A stretch of 64,000 bases of DNA from Alnus glutinosa (lineage: Eukaryota > Streptophyta > Magnoliopsida > Fagales > Betulaceae). Made by a program: the position numbers and the translations under genes. This document shows, piece after piece, positions 10,906 to 23,768 of the stretch (the stretch's first letter is position 1; each line of letters starts with the position of its first letter). A model generated the notes under the pieces. It was not told the origin of the DNA, searched no databases, and saw only the letters and a program-made list of their open reading frames with translations. The DNA lies in contig NC_084896.1 of NCBI RefSeq assembly GCF_958979055.1, positions 27,142,001 through 27,206,000 on the forward strand, in the 5' to 3' direction.

Positions 10906-13900
10906 TTACGGATCCACTTCTTCATCAGGTAATATTACAGTCAACAAAGAATACTTAACCCGGAGAGAAATCCTGCCCTTCTCCACAAGAAGTCTAGCCC
11001 CCGAGACAACCCAATAACCAGGAGTTTCCTGTGGCCCCCTCATCATTTCCGTTGGATCAACAAACTTCAGAAGCTTAGGAGCTTGGATGGGTACTGGAGG
11101 GCCTCCGGGGTAAATGGCAGAGTTTATGTTCACATCAGCTGGCCGTGGAGGTGGCTTCTGAACTGTTGTAAAATGATGGCTGATCAGTGTTGATATGAGG
11201 CCAGATTTAGCAGCCAGCCCTGGAGATCCATCCCACTCGGGATGTTTCACAACTGTAGCTCCCAAAACAGTCGAGAAGCGGAGTCTCAAGAAGAGAATAT
11301 TTTTCAATCCATGGTTTTCAATCTGAAATTGGGCTCCAGTTACTATAGACAAATCCTCATCCGACTCCACAGGAGCAGTGCAGACATGAGAGAAGTACTT
11401 CGATTGAACTTTCTCATAGTATTTACGATAAAAGGGCTCTTGGCAGAAGTTGCCACTCGGATCATCTTCGAGTTGGAAGATTTTGGGAAGAGATGAGAGG
11501 TGCTGCAAATGGATAGCCAAACAGTTACTCCTTTTACCTTCTAGATAAAGCCGGAGACCAGTCACTGGCCTCTTGCCGACATCAACCTGCCATGAAATAA
11601 ATAAAGAACAAGTTACGGTTTCAGCAGAAAATAACGAAACCATGCCGAATACCCATTGTATCATCAGAACTTTTATGCCCAATTTCCTGTAAAGAATTCT
11701 AGGTCTTGTTTCTAACCAAGCATAGAGTAATATGGATTATCTATAATAACCGTCTCCAACTACTTTGCCACCTAACAAGACAACAATCCAGATTTGTTCA
11801 TTCCCTTGGATTTAAGGATAATATACAGCTAGAACTCAAAATTGGGTGGAAATTTGAATAGGAGACAGATGTACATCCTGGGAAAATGGAGATGGGTAGT
11901 GTGAAACCTATGAGTATAACACCATTATAATTAAACTTTCAAATGCATCCAATGGAAAAACAAAAATTTGACAAGAGAAGAAGCTTTACCGGAGTGGTGT
12001 TCACATAAAGCTTTGGGCCCATTAAGCTAAACTGCAAAGATGCACAGCTTTGCTGCTTCCGTTGTGGACCAAGTGGAAGTTCACTGAACACAGGTGCCCA
12101 TTGCCGTGGCAGCTGAAATTCCAAAAATTGGTGGAGCTCTTGAATTGGAGGTTTATCTGCAAGAACAGAAAGCCAGAGGATTAAAATTTTACAAATTGTT
12201 GGCTAATTGAGATCATCTCAAATATTTTGCACTAAAAGGCCAAAGAATAGGAAAAGAAGGACCAATATGAATGATGCGGTTGGGCAACCCAACAAAGAAC
12301 TCCAAATTAAATTCATCAATGCAGGTAAACAAAAAATAAAAGGGAATGCATCAAATGAATGATGCGGCCCAATATTTTCTTGGCACGAAGACGAAGAAAA
12401 ATGATCGCCAATTAAGGAGGTTTGGCAAGGCGCACCATGAATGGCACAACCGAGAGGCACCATGAATGGAACAACGCTTTCTTAGTTGTCATAATACTGT
12501 TGCCAGGAATAATTTATTGTTTACTGTATCAGTGTGTACCAATTACAAAAAAAAAAAAAATATGAACAATTCTTATTTGATTTATTTCAAGAACTGCGGT
12601 GAATTGCTCATTCAATTGAAGGTGTAGCAGAAACATCTGTAAGCATTTTTTTCACAACCTAAGTGACAGCTCCCACCAAAGCAGCAATAAATGGTTTTGG
12701 GAGGTGGACTTCATTTCAAGAATGGTTAATAATAATGAATTTTGTTATGATGTGTTGCTCAATAATTATAATTAAACATGCATTTCAATGTTACTTCTGC
12801 CCAAAATGCTGCTGTAGTAAGATGCATAAAGATTCATCAAAGACGGAACATTCTTCTGATATGTTACATATGTAATCTCTGTGTCCAATAATTTTCCCCC
12901 TTCATAGCAACTAAGAACAAACAACTCCTCGTAAGACATGGCATTTATGGTCCTCTGAAGTAGAAACTTAGACAGTTTATAACTTAGTTTACATAGCAGC
13001 CAATTGATCAACATTACTTGGTGAGGATTCTTGGTTAGGTATCTTAGGCTCCAGACTATCCAATTGAGACTTTGGCAACCAAATAGAAAATTACCCCATG
13101 TTTCATATTGGCAGAGGAAAGTAATGGGTAGGTTAGATCTCAACAAGAATGGTGTGTCATTTAACAGACTTAAACAATTTCATATGAGCAACAACTTGTC
13201 AAAGAGAAAAGAAAGTCCGAAGAGTGAGTTATCATGAAGTAAACATACCCTTCTTTGAAACAATAGGCCATAAACAGTAGAGAAATGGCATGAAGTAATG
13301 TGATCCAAATTTCTTAAAAGCATTGATGCAAAAATAAATGCACTGTATATACAAAAGATAAGAAGGCTCATGCTCACATCGTAAATAAAGATTGATGGCA
13401 TGACTCAAGAATCCACTCCCTGGGACTCCATTCAATAGAGAGGTGATTGGGATGAAGGACATTGAGATCACATCAGGCTCATACTGGACAGTTTGTAACC
13501 ACTCATTATGAGATAGGTGCCTATTATCACTTCCGCCCCTCCTCTTGAAAATGGTTAAAGTATCCTGCAATTAAACTAATTCAACAAACACATCCAAATT
13601 TAAACAATATTAAAAAGATATTGTTATTGAACCCTTTTTTAGCAGAGTTCTTCAACCAGGTTGTCAAGAGCATTATATAGTAATACCCACCTCCTTGTGT
13701 GAATAAGAACTTGATGGACTGGTATCTGCGAACCTCAGCCGCTGCTCCCTGATTTCAAACTGAAATAAAAATTATTAGATAAGATACCTTAAAGAAGAAG
13801 TCTACAAAATAAGCATTTTATTCCCCCAAATGGCTCAAAAAGTAGTTGGCAAAGGAACCAGACCACATTGCCAATTTAAATCAGGATTTTAAAATGTCAG

Positions 13901-16900
13901 ATAACATAGAAATCCTAGCAACAGGACTATTAGGCACAGACCAAGAAGGACCAAACTCCAGTTATGAAGAAGAGTATTACAACCTCATACATACACAATT
14001 CGTGTGTGAGTTTGTGCACAAGGGGCGCCTCAAGGAGGGGGTGGGGGTTTATGATGATGCATAATTATATGGTTAGGGGGCAGCATACAGATAACCTGGC
14101 ACAATATTAGAGCAAAACTGATCAAATCCCAGCTCAAGACTGAGAGATTTCATTACTTCTAAAATAATAATAACCAACAACACATTTGAAAATACAAAAA
14201 TTGAGTTTGAAAAGCATCTAATTGACAGAGATAGCCAGGATAAAGGTACAAATTTTTCCCATTGTTCTGAAGGGGTTATAAAAACTCTTTAGGGCTTTTT
14301 AAAAGCTATTATGATGCAGGACAGATTTAGAAATCTATCTACATGAGCTTATGGTGGGTTTTATGTAAGAAAAAGTAATGATCTTGGTGTTTGTTATGCT
14401 AAGGAGAGGCTTTGACTTAGGGTTTGAAAAGAGTGAATTTTAGTGGCTAAAGGATTGGAGTTTATGGGTCACAAGTGTTAGTGTTAAGGGAAAGACTGCG
14501 TTTTGGGGTTGCAAACAAGGAAATAAAGAGAGCAAGGAGGTAAAGGGAAAACTTCTTGTTGTTCAGGGATTATAGTAATGTGAACGGTAACAGTGCACCA
14601 AAACATAAGAGAGAAGAAAAAAGAGCCCTTTTTTGCTGTTCAACAGCTGTGTGAACAGTAATATGAACAGTAACAATGTGCCAAAGAAGAAGAAGACTCT
14701 CCCAACAAAAGGCGCTTAACACTATTAGAAATTCTAGATCTATACCAACATAATCAAGAACATAACCCTACAAATAAAATTACATGCAGGAATTTATAAA
14801 ATTTTAGATCTGCAACTGCACATAAAAAGGTCCTATTAGTCATAAACTAATGACTCAATTTACAAATTGTTTTAACCCTAGACTCCTAATGATGATCTTC
14901 AAAACTATATAAAACTTGTCTCAATCTGATGTAACAATTGAATCCTGCACAAAAGTTTTGAGTTACCAAAATTGAAAATTGCTTTAAATACAGCAACTTA
15001 TCTTTATTCCATGACTGTCATATTATCTTCAATAGTTGGAACTGGGAGCAATTTGACCAGAATAGCATGTTTGCATTAAAGATGTTTTGTTACATTAAAT
15101 GAAGTAGGTATTTGTTGTCAATAATTAAAATACAGTTCATTGTTTGGAGGATATCCACAATCATTAGGGTTAGGTTTTCATGTGAGATTCTGGAAAAAGA
15201 AAAAGAAAAAAGAGAAACGTGATTTAAATTATTGTGGTGGGGTTCGGGTCCAAGGGGCAAGAGGATAGGCTGTGGCTTTCCTCTCTGCCCTTGATGAGGA
15301 GCATATATAAGCCAGTGGGTCGAGAGCTTTAGGGGCTTAGGGGTTGGTTTGTTTTGTGGGATGTTGTTTGGGGCAGGTCGGTGTTGAAGTGTTTGTTTCT
15401 CGTATAATTTGTGTGTACTAGGGGCGCCTTACGCTGTTATCTATAAAATTTGCATTTACTTGTCAAAAAAATATTATTGTGGTGCTTTTGCCAAGTTGCT
15501 AGGCTTTATTGTGGTGCTTTTGCCAAGTTGCTAGGCTTTAGAGATTGGCCATTATTCAGGTATTAATCTAAAATATTTCCTTCCTAAAATTGAAGAGGAA
15601 TCTTCTTAGCCCAAGAAGTGTTTTGTTCCCATTTGATGAAGCAGCTTTGCTGCGTCTATAATTAAAATGCGGAGCTTGTCAATTGCCCTGGTTTTCTATC
15701 ATGACAGAACAATACATTAAGCTTTACTGATAGCCATACATCAATTGGTTAATCTCCCAATTTATTTGGTTTTCCATTTCACAAGTCTTTTCTTTCTTTT
15801 TCCTTGTATTTTTTTTTTTGGTCTCCCTCCCTCCCTCCAAAAGATGGAGAGATAAACTATGTAATCAATAGATCTCAGTAAAGCCCCAAGTTGTATTGGA
15901 CAAGGAAACCAGGAATCAGGACAAACTCAGTATCTAATTCTAAACCACAGAAAGCAAGCCTCATACAACTGTTATAGATTATCTTAATCAAAAAGACATG
16001 CACCTCCATACAAGTCTAACGTATTCCTTTTCACTCTTTTCTTTCTCATTGAGAAAAAAGGAGTTAGGATCCTAGAAAGAATTCAAAAGATACACCTTTT
16101 CTATCCACCAAAATTATCCTGCCAGATTTCCTAGAAACTTCAAAGACAGTACTCTTCAAAAACCTTCATGATCCCTTATTCCCTTTTGTACCATAGATGC
16201 AGGTGAAAACTACACCTTTCCATTCTGTGAAAACTACACCTTTCCATTCCAATCTATCGTTAACAAAGAACACATGCCCAGTTACAACCCTCAAAGAGAT
16301 TTCATCTGCTCATCAAACCCAATTTTGTAGACGAGAATTTATTAAACCAGCATTTTGCACTAAAATAAATGATTTTATTGTAGAAGCATTGCAAGCCCGA
16401 TTTTCATTTCTATATAATTATTTTTTCATATAGATCATGAAATCCATTAAAAGAGCACAAAAAGGGCTGCAACCCTATCTACGGGGAGTGTACAAGAAAC
16501 ACCTACAGCAAACCAAAAACAAGACTAAGATCTAAGATTACAGAAACTATCTAGATAAATGTTAGTGTGTCAATTGGATTGAATAATAACTGGAATAATA
16601 ACGGAAGCAAGAAAGAGAGAAAAGACACAGGATTTACGTGGTTCGATCTGTGACCTATGTCCACAGGGTAAAGCCCAAAGGGCTACATTATACTCTTATT
16701 CACTTTGTTGTCCACAATACAAAGATCCCTATTTATAGGGTTTAGAGTAAATACTAATATGGTAATCAAATCATGGATTCACTGTAAATAGAGAATATTA
16801 CAATATCAACCAAATAAGAAATATACGGAAAATATAATATATTTTTCATATATTCTAACAGTTAGAAACAATCCCAAACCAGAACTTTTTTTTTTTATAT

Positions 16901-19900
16901 AGGTAATCAAAGAAATATATAAAAAAAGCGTAAGGCAAACACGCCCAAACCAGAACTACCACAAAGAATCAGATTATAATGGTCTGAGGAAGACAAATGA
17001 TTTAGTGATGCCTCAAATATCAAATTTTTAGAATTAAAATTTACTAGTATAGCCAAATTTATAACACACCTTCTCATTCTGGTACACTTTTTCAGAAGCT
17101 ATGCCATTTTGTCCACTGGCATCTAAAAACCTTTTATCTGCCATCTCCTTCAATCTTTTCTGTACATCAGCAGGTTGAAGAGTTGATGAATGCTGCTGCT
17201 TCACATATATTACATCCCTCCCTCCCATCTTCACACCAACAATAATATGGGTACCAAATGTGTCAATAAACCTGGAATGATGAAAAATCTCAAAAAAATC
17301 AAGCCAGTTCTTATTCTAATATATGGTGCAATAAGATCAAATAAATATGAACATAACTAGTAGTATATTGTATATTAATAAAAGCTTCAAATCAAATTTA
17401 GACCCCTTGTTTACTCTTCCTCTTTTTTCTCCTTAAAACAATTTTACTAATCAGTAAGATAAAATACTAATCAATTGCACAGCAAACCTTTACCCTTTCC
17501 ACACAGGATACTTGTATCAACCAATAGAAACAACAATATAAAAGTTGGTTAAATTGTTATCCTAATGATAGCATCATGTCAAAAAATGCTGAGGTGAAAG
17601 GTGATAGAGCAAATTGATGACTCGTATAACCTCTAGTTTGCAAGCAACAACTATCAGAGAAAATGTTACCATAGTCACCAACCTGTAGCCAAGCCTAGTA
17701 GGATGGGCTGCCGGGGCCTTGATACAAGGAAAAGAATAAATTTGTATTGCACTGTATACTAATTCTGAAAGTCCAGAGTGACATGTTGAACACTTTAATT
17801 TCAAGACGCAACCCAGAAGTTGCGCCTTTTTTGAAAAAGCAAAGGCCAAAGATTTAAAGAATAAAAAGAAAATAGAAACTAGTTTGGACGGCTTTTAAAC
17901 AGGATGGTCCGCCAACAAACAAAAAAAAAAAAGTTTGGAGATTTCTGAGACGACATCATTGGTGTGTTCTAGCCATAATGTGTTTGTCATGAAATTTTAG
18001 ATCTGTGGATAACTTATTATTTCAGAAGAACTATGCAAGATGTCATAAATCCACAAAGAAAAATTTCTTTATTCTTCCATGTAACTCAGACTAACCAAAA
18101 CCATCCATCAATTTATTAAAGTGTCAGTAATCACTCAAGACAGGAATATGGTACAATAATCTCCCGCTAAAGATGATGCTAATGAAAATTTTGCACTTCA
18201 TGAGTAATCGTGTTCATGGTCATAGGGACAGAGGAGAGCGAGAATGGCTAAATTTAGCTCTAATATGTATGTATGAATACTGGACAAACATATACATTTA
18301 AAATTGTTCATAAAAGCAAAACATATTGCTAGAAAGGAAAACAATGAGTAACTTCATCAAGAGTTCTCCTAAAAGAGGAAAAAATATGCCAACGCATTTA
18401 TGACTTTAACTGGTTTGACATTGGTAAGAAAACGCAAGTAGGATTAAGGCTTTCTCAAGTTATTCTACCACCAACGAAAAGGTGAAGGTGAAGCACACGC
18501 AAAAACAAATTCAGAATATTTAACCACCATATATTGAAATCACACGTGAAAGATGGTTCCTATCCAATACTTTTTCTTTGACCATTTCATAGAACTCCTA
18601 CACGAGAATATATGTGCATCACAAGAGACAAGACATTAAATTCAATAAACTTCCTCCTGAATAACCAAGAAATCAAATGCTAGTATTTGGAGACAGAACG
18701 CTTTCAAGAATGAGATTGGCATCAGAGCAACAGCAATGTCGTTGCTTGATTGAGAACACATTCACAGAAACTCTATATTTCACCTTGCCAGTGCATCAGG
18801 TTCCCATGATGATGGAACAGCTTTCTTAACATGATCACGGAGTACCATCTGGGATTTCTCCAATGCAACTGTATAGAGCGTGATGAACACCCCATCAAAA
18901 GCAAGGGTCTTAGTGTTGGCTGCATCTTTCTGCCAACAACTTGAGAATTCGAACATGGTATTGAAGAGGCCTGAAGGAATTTTGCCGTTCAAATTTATTT
19001 CCTGATTGAACTGCTCTGACATCTGCAGAAGAGAGAGAAAAATGTCAAAGCACCCTAAAATTGATTAGAAATTTGTTCTGCTTCATCACTCTTGTTGTCA
19101 AACAGATGCACATTAACGAAGATACAGAAACATTCAGTTCAGACAACTGAATACTTGTAGTAAATATTACGCAATTAAAAATCCTCATTAAAAAAAAATT
19201 TCTTATTCAATAAAAATTGAATCCCAAACCCCAACCACTCTGAATCACCAAGCAGTAATAAGGCCAGGATTTTGAACTGAGGTTGAAAGGGAGACTAGTT
19301 AATATGAATTGTGCAATTAAAAACCAAAATAAATTAGTCAAAAAAAGGAAGAAGGGAGAAAGGGAGAGGGAGAAGAATATTGACAAATACAGATCAGAAT
19401 AAAGTTAATTAAAAAAAATATATATTGAATTTATAACAAAATTCTCAGAATTAAGAATCAATCTACTACAACCATGCGACCAAGGAAAAAAGTATATTAC
19501 ACCCACAACGAAACTCCTCAATTCCACCAATAATCCAAACTAAAATTGTCCACAATTCTCAATAAATGGTATAACATATTTAAAATGTATCGCACAAATG
19601 CTCAAATTCAAGCAACAGTCAACCTAAGGAAACTGAATCGACAGAACTCAAGAGCTTCTCACAAAGCCTGGCACTTGTCCTTGTGGTTACCGAGCTTGTT
19701 CTCGAGCTTCTCAAATGTGGACAGAGCAGTATTAATCTTGGATATTTCGGAGGCAACAACTTGTATGGGTGTTGATCTAGAAGATCCTACATGATGGCAA
19801 AGAACCAGATGGATAGCCCCACTTATGCCTAATAGCACCGCTTCAAGACTTTTCTTTTTCTTGAATAGAGGAGGAGATCTGTTTAGAGGAAATTGAAAAA

Positions 19901-20651
19901 TGGAACAACTTGAAGAAAAGGTGGCAATAAGAGATCTGGGGATTTCCCTTTTGGTTTATTCCTCTTCAAATGCCCTTTTTTGTCAAATGCCTCTGCCAAA
20001 TCAAGCCATCCTCCCTTTCTCTCTTTTGTTAAACAATTAACTTAACTTTTGCAATGTTTTTTAAACTAAATAATATGGATGCATACCAATGCGACTTTAT
20101 TTTCTCCGATCATGTGAGTACCATATCACAGTTAGTGGTACCAAATTGATGGGAATAAATGGGAGGATGGAATCAACAATAACCTGAAACTTTAGGGTTT
20201 ACATTGCTCCAGGACCAAGTTGACGACAAACATAAACTTAAGAACCAAATTGTATTTTACCCAAGATTTTATGAGTATATATGCTTCAAGATTATGAGCA
20301 ACTGAACAGTGAACTGAGGTTAACAAAATCATGAATCAACTAGTTTCAAAAGCAATGCCAATTTGTCAAAAATTGGTAGGGAAAGAATACCTGTTGGAAA
20401 GAGAGGACATCGGACCTGAACCGGGTACGTTCCCCTTTATCACATTTTATTGATTTGGAGACATTTGGGATCAAAATTCCACCAGGTAAAACAATCTCAC
20501 GACCCCCATCTTCATCAATCTCAATCAACCGCGAAACTTTTGAGTTACCTTTACAGTACTTGAGCCTTAGATCTTCTGATATATCGTATCCACAACCAAT
20601 TGCCCTAATTGCGATCTCAGCAGCTTCAGGAGCTGGAACCTTTAGTGCCAT
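10906..20651 (-). CDS. MACPF-domain protein, CAD1/NSL1 family, At4g24290-like, seven exons, 601 aa
   Basis: Plant membrane-attack-complex/perforin-domain proteins (CAD1, NSL1 and relatives) are linked to control of cell death and salicylic-acid immunity; a role here is by family only. Exons on the minus strand: 20651-20391, 19022-18784, 17271-17070, 13759-13691, 13564-13378, 12156-11990, 11586-10906. Every junction is GT-AG and phases match (1,806 nt, 601 aa, typical for the family). The start is the first ATG in frame, MALKVPAPEAAEIAIRAIGC. The MACPF signature FGTHIIVGVKMGG is at about residues 172-184. Other family blocks are NEWLQTVQYEPDVISMSFIP, SHAINLYLRYKPPIQELHQF, VNTTPVDVGKRPVTGLRLYL and the C-terminal GYWVVSGARLLVEKGRISLR. 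No N-terminal secretion signal is seen. The 3.3-kb intron between exons 3 and 4 has collected a LINE end and a solo LTR. A leader intron probably separates the ATG from a CT-rich first exon near 21.5 kb. Confidence 0.95.
15240..15472 (+). mobile_element. 5'-truncated LINE (3' end only) with 12-bp TSD
   Basis: A 233-bp insert ending in a LINE-like 3' tail (GGGGCGCCTTACGCTG ... TACTTGTCAAAAAAA). It is flanked by the direct repeat ATTATTGTGGTG at 15,228-15,239 and 15,473-15,484. Poly(A) tail plus TSD of this length is the hallmark of target-primed reverse transcription. Only 3' UTR sequence remains. It lies in the third intron of the MACPF gene, antisense to it. Confidence 0.8.
15476..15539 (+). 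repeat. 32-bp perfect tandem duplication
   Basis: The unit begins ATTGTGGTGCTTTTGCCAAG and occurs twice back to back (15,476-15,507; 15,508-15,539). The unit starts inside the right-hand TSD of the LINE insert, so the target word ATTGTGGTG is present three times. Confidence 0.95.
16566..16860 (-). mobile_element. Solo LTR, Ty1/copia-like, 295 bp
   Basis: Ends TGTGTCAATTGG ... ATATATTCTAACA (TG...CA) with the 5-bp direct repeat GTTAG at 16,561-16,565 and 16,861-16,865. Read on the minus strand it starts TGTTAGAATA, has a TATA-like CTATAAATAGGG and ends CAATTGACACA. No internal retroviral-type sequence is attached, so it is a solo LTR left by recombination. It lies in the third intron of the MACPF gene, in the same sense. 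Confidence 0.85.
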
Positions 20652-20714
20652 TACTCTATCATCACTCTTCTTCACCCAAACCAGATGCAAACTCTACATA
20701 TGGTTCAAAACACG

Positions 20715-21310
20715 CATACTTAGCTCCAATTAAAAACTTTGGTAAACTTTCCACAAATAAGCATACGCTTTATAAAGCTCAAATAAGCATATTCAGCTAC
20801 AATTACAACTGCCATACTATTTTCCACAACAAAGCATATCCATACTGCACATAGAGTTTAAAAGCATTCAAATTCAGCTCAAATTACGCAAATTTTTCAC
20901 AAATGAAGCAGATCCAAACTCTAGATGAAGTTCAACTTCCCAAATCAGCTCAAATTACACAAATGTCAAACATTTTTTCAACAGAAGCGTACAACTGCAC
21001 ATAGAGTTCAAAACATTCAAATTTAGCTCAAATTACGCAAATTCCATACAAGTTACACACATTAGGCAGATCCAAAACTCTAGACATGGTTCAAACTTTC
21101 CACATTCAGCTCAAATTACGCAAATTTCATTCGGTTCTTACAAAACGGAACAGATCAAGCTCTACGCTTAGTTCAATAATCGCATATTCAGCTCAAACTG
21201 CGCAAATTACACACATTTATCACACACAAATCAGATCCATACTCTTTTACACAATCAAGAAAAACATGCATATCCAGCTCAAAATTCAAGCAAAATTGCA
21301 TACATTTTTT
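20715..21310 (-). repeat. Degenerate ~80-bp tandem array in the MACPF leader intron
   Basis: The core word TTCAGCTCAAATTACGCAAA, or variants, recurs near 20,721, 20,793, 20,873, 20,944, 21,023, 21,106, 21,188 and 21,274, with spacing of 71-86 bp. Between cores, phrases such as AGCAGATCCAAACTCTAGA and GTTCAAA also recur. About eight diverged units. It lies between the probable first, CT-rich non-coding exon and the ATG exon of the MACPF gene. Confidence 0.75.
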
Positions 21311-21469
21311 CAACCTCAATCTGTTCTCTCGGAAATCTTCAGCTCCAAACACTGAACTCAGAAATTCAGCAAAACTTGCACAAAGTTCGGCCCGAGACGA
21401 AGCTCTTCGATCCGAAACAACTCGAATGGCGATACGAAGCTTCGAGACTTGGAAAATTCGAGACGATTT

Positions 21470-21560
21470 CAGAAAGAGAAAAACCCTAACCTCAGAGAGA
21501 GAGAGAGAGAGAGAGAGACGTGCGGAATGCACGCGTGAGTGAGGGTTAGAGAGAGAGTAA
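21470..21560 (-). promoter_or_regulatory. Probable 5' UTR/first exon of the MACPF gene with CT tract
   Basis: On the minus strand a CT dinucleotide run (plus-strand GA, about 21,495-21,518) ends CTGAG before GTTAGGGTTTTTC, a plausible 5' UTR donor. An acceptor-like ATATGTAG lies ~45 bp upstream of the ATG at 20,651. Upstream ATATTTACTC may act as a weak TATA. Signal-based inference only. Confidence 0.4.
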
Positions 21561-21797
21561 ATATTGAGCTTTTTGACCGAATTTAAGAAAAAGATTTTGT
21601 TTTGACACGTAAGAGGCTGAGACTTTAAAAGGGATTCGGCATCAAGGGAGAGTCAAAGAGGTACGAGTTTCAACGTAGATGAGATGCTATCATGGCGAGG
21701 TGTTGAGGAAAGTTAAAAAGACTGCCCAATCACAGTGGGACGATGACATTTTTTTTTACCACCATGGTTTCTTAATAGATAAGACCAAAGTTATATA

Positions 21798-21922
21798 TGT
21801 GATATTTTTATGTCATAATTATTTTATAATATTTACATGTCGGTTTTAATTAATTTTTAATTTTTTTTAATAAAAATTAAGTGAAACTGATCGTAAAATA
21901 ATTATGAGATAAAAATATTATT
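21798..21922. mobile_element. Foldback MITE, ~125 bp
   Basis: TGATATTTTTATGTCATAATTATTTTA pairs as an imperfect inverted repeat with TAAAATAATTATGAGATAAAAATAT, and CGGTTTTAATTAA with the interior on the other side. AT-rich; no clear TSD. Confidence 0.5.
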
Positions 21923-22296
21923 TTTAATATTATTTTCTCTACAAACCAATTATTTTGACAAGCAGAATGCTATGTACATGCAGTTAAAAATACTATCAAG
22001 ATTCTTTATCATTTTTAGTGTATTTTACCATGTAAAATTTTTTAAATTATTTTTTAAAATATTTATGATAAATGTTAAATTAGTCAACGGTGAGTTCGGT
22101 CCATGACCACTGCCAGATCAAACCCTCACTTTACTAACGGCAACAGTTTATCAAAAAAATCTTCGTCCGTCTGATCCTCCACCTGAAATGGAGGATTTGA
22201 AGCCACTTCCCAACCCCTAATCCATCACCATCCCTCACGAATACACATAAGTTCATAGGTGTAGCCAATCTAACAAGAGTGAAAGATAGTGCATGA

Positions 22297-22312
22297 GAGA
22301 GAGAGAGAGAGA
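22297..22312 (+). repeat. Short GA microsatellite
   Basis: Eight GA units in the spacer upstream of the MACPF gene; no other feature attached. Confidence 0.8.
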
Positions 22313-23591
22313 CCGAGTACCAGGGAGCTGCAGATGATGGTGGAATGGAGAGGAAGAAACCACGTGCGGACTTAATAGAAAGAAATATGAACAATCAGCT
22401 CATACGAAGCTTCGAACTCGAGATCTGAAACTGTGCCCATTACTATAAACTTAAGTTCGGGAACGATTTCAATGGATTTTCTTTAGAAACAATAAAATTG
22501 TTTTCAAAATCAAGTTAGACCCGTTTCCTTAAAATGTGTTTCAGGCCAAAATTGTTTTCTGTCATTTTTGTTTCAATACTTGTATTTAGATTTTATATAT
22601 ATAGTAATCCGATGCTATACGGCAACTCTATTGTGTATTTATGAATTTGTTGGCCATCTCGTTGACATTGAAACTCAATTTGCAGGGGAATTAGTTACAC
22701 ATTCATTCTTCTTTTATTGGTTGCTGTCTTCACTTGCGTGACTGACTGGGAAACTTGATTAGACATTTACCTCTTAAATTTGGTAGGAATCGGTTTATTT
22801 ACCATTTTCATGGTAGTCCATTCACGTTTATTAAGCATTAATTAGTTAGTTTCTCAGCAAATTTTTTGTTCAATACTTCAATTAATGCAGATATAATTAT
22901 TGATTGAGATTGATGTAGGGAAGTCCAACTGCTCAAGCTTGTTATGATATGATAAGGCCATTTCCGGTAGAAGCTCTATTTTAACCAAAAAGTTAAATTA
23001 GATTATTTTTATCTTTTTTTCTTCATCCAATAGAGTAGTTATCTTAACTTTTTTTTTTTTAACTTCATCTACTGGCTATTCACTGTTCATCGGTTGTTTT
23101 ATTTTATATTATATTTTCTCTTTCTCTCACCATCTCTCCACTTCAGCCTCTCTCTCACTCGCTCATTTCTCATCTGCAATCCCTCTCTTTTAATCCCGCA
23201 TATCCCCCACTTCCCCGCTTAGGGTTCGACGAAGAAGGGAGGAGAAGAATCAGAGAGAAGGAGATCTGAGAAAGATGGGCCGACCGAGGAGAGGTGCCGA
23301 TTTTTTCTGGCAAGCAGAGGTGCCGATTTCCGTCGAGCAGAGGCTCCGATTTTCTTGCGGGTCGCGAGTCATCGTCCAATGGTTGAAGGGTGATTTCAGG
23401 CGAAATGAGATTTTATGTGGATTCTTCCTTAGTTGGTCGATTTGGTGTGTTCTCTGTGGTGGCGTTAGTAATTTCAATTGTGTGTGTGTTGGCTGTGTTG
23501 TGAACTTCCGGCTGTGTGTGTGAATCTCTTGTTGGATTTGTGAATTTGGGTTTGATCAATTCTGGAGATAATTGGTGTTTGTTATTGTTTA

Positions 23592-23718
23592 GGCCGGAAG
23601 TTAATTGGGTGTGGAATTCTAGTGAACCCACCGGCAAGGAGGAGTGACCGGAGAGTGTTTTGGCCAGAAGTTGATTGGGTGTGGAATTATGGTGAACCCA
23701 CCGGTGAGGAGGAGTGAC

Positions 23719-23731
<13 letters not shown>
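23592..23731 (+). repeat. 70-bp tandem duplication
   Basis: Two copies starting GGCCGGAAGTTAATTGGG (23,592) and GGCCAGAAGTTGATTGGG (23,662), each ending GGAGGAGTGACCGGAGAG. A handful of mismatches. Inside the Harbinger-like element. Confidence 0.9.

Positions 23732-23764
<33 letters not shown>
23721..23764 (+). repeat. (GA)n microsatellite, 22 units
   Basis: Perfect GA run that grows out of the GGAGAG end of the second 70-bp unit, suggesting slippage expansion from that seed. Confidence 0.95.

Positions 23765-23768
<4 letters not shown>

Noticed and set aside
22134-22394. 86-codon minus-strand frame upstream of the MACPF gene
   Set aside because: Low complexity around a GA tract and no family match.
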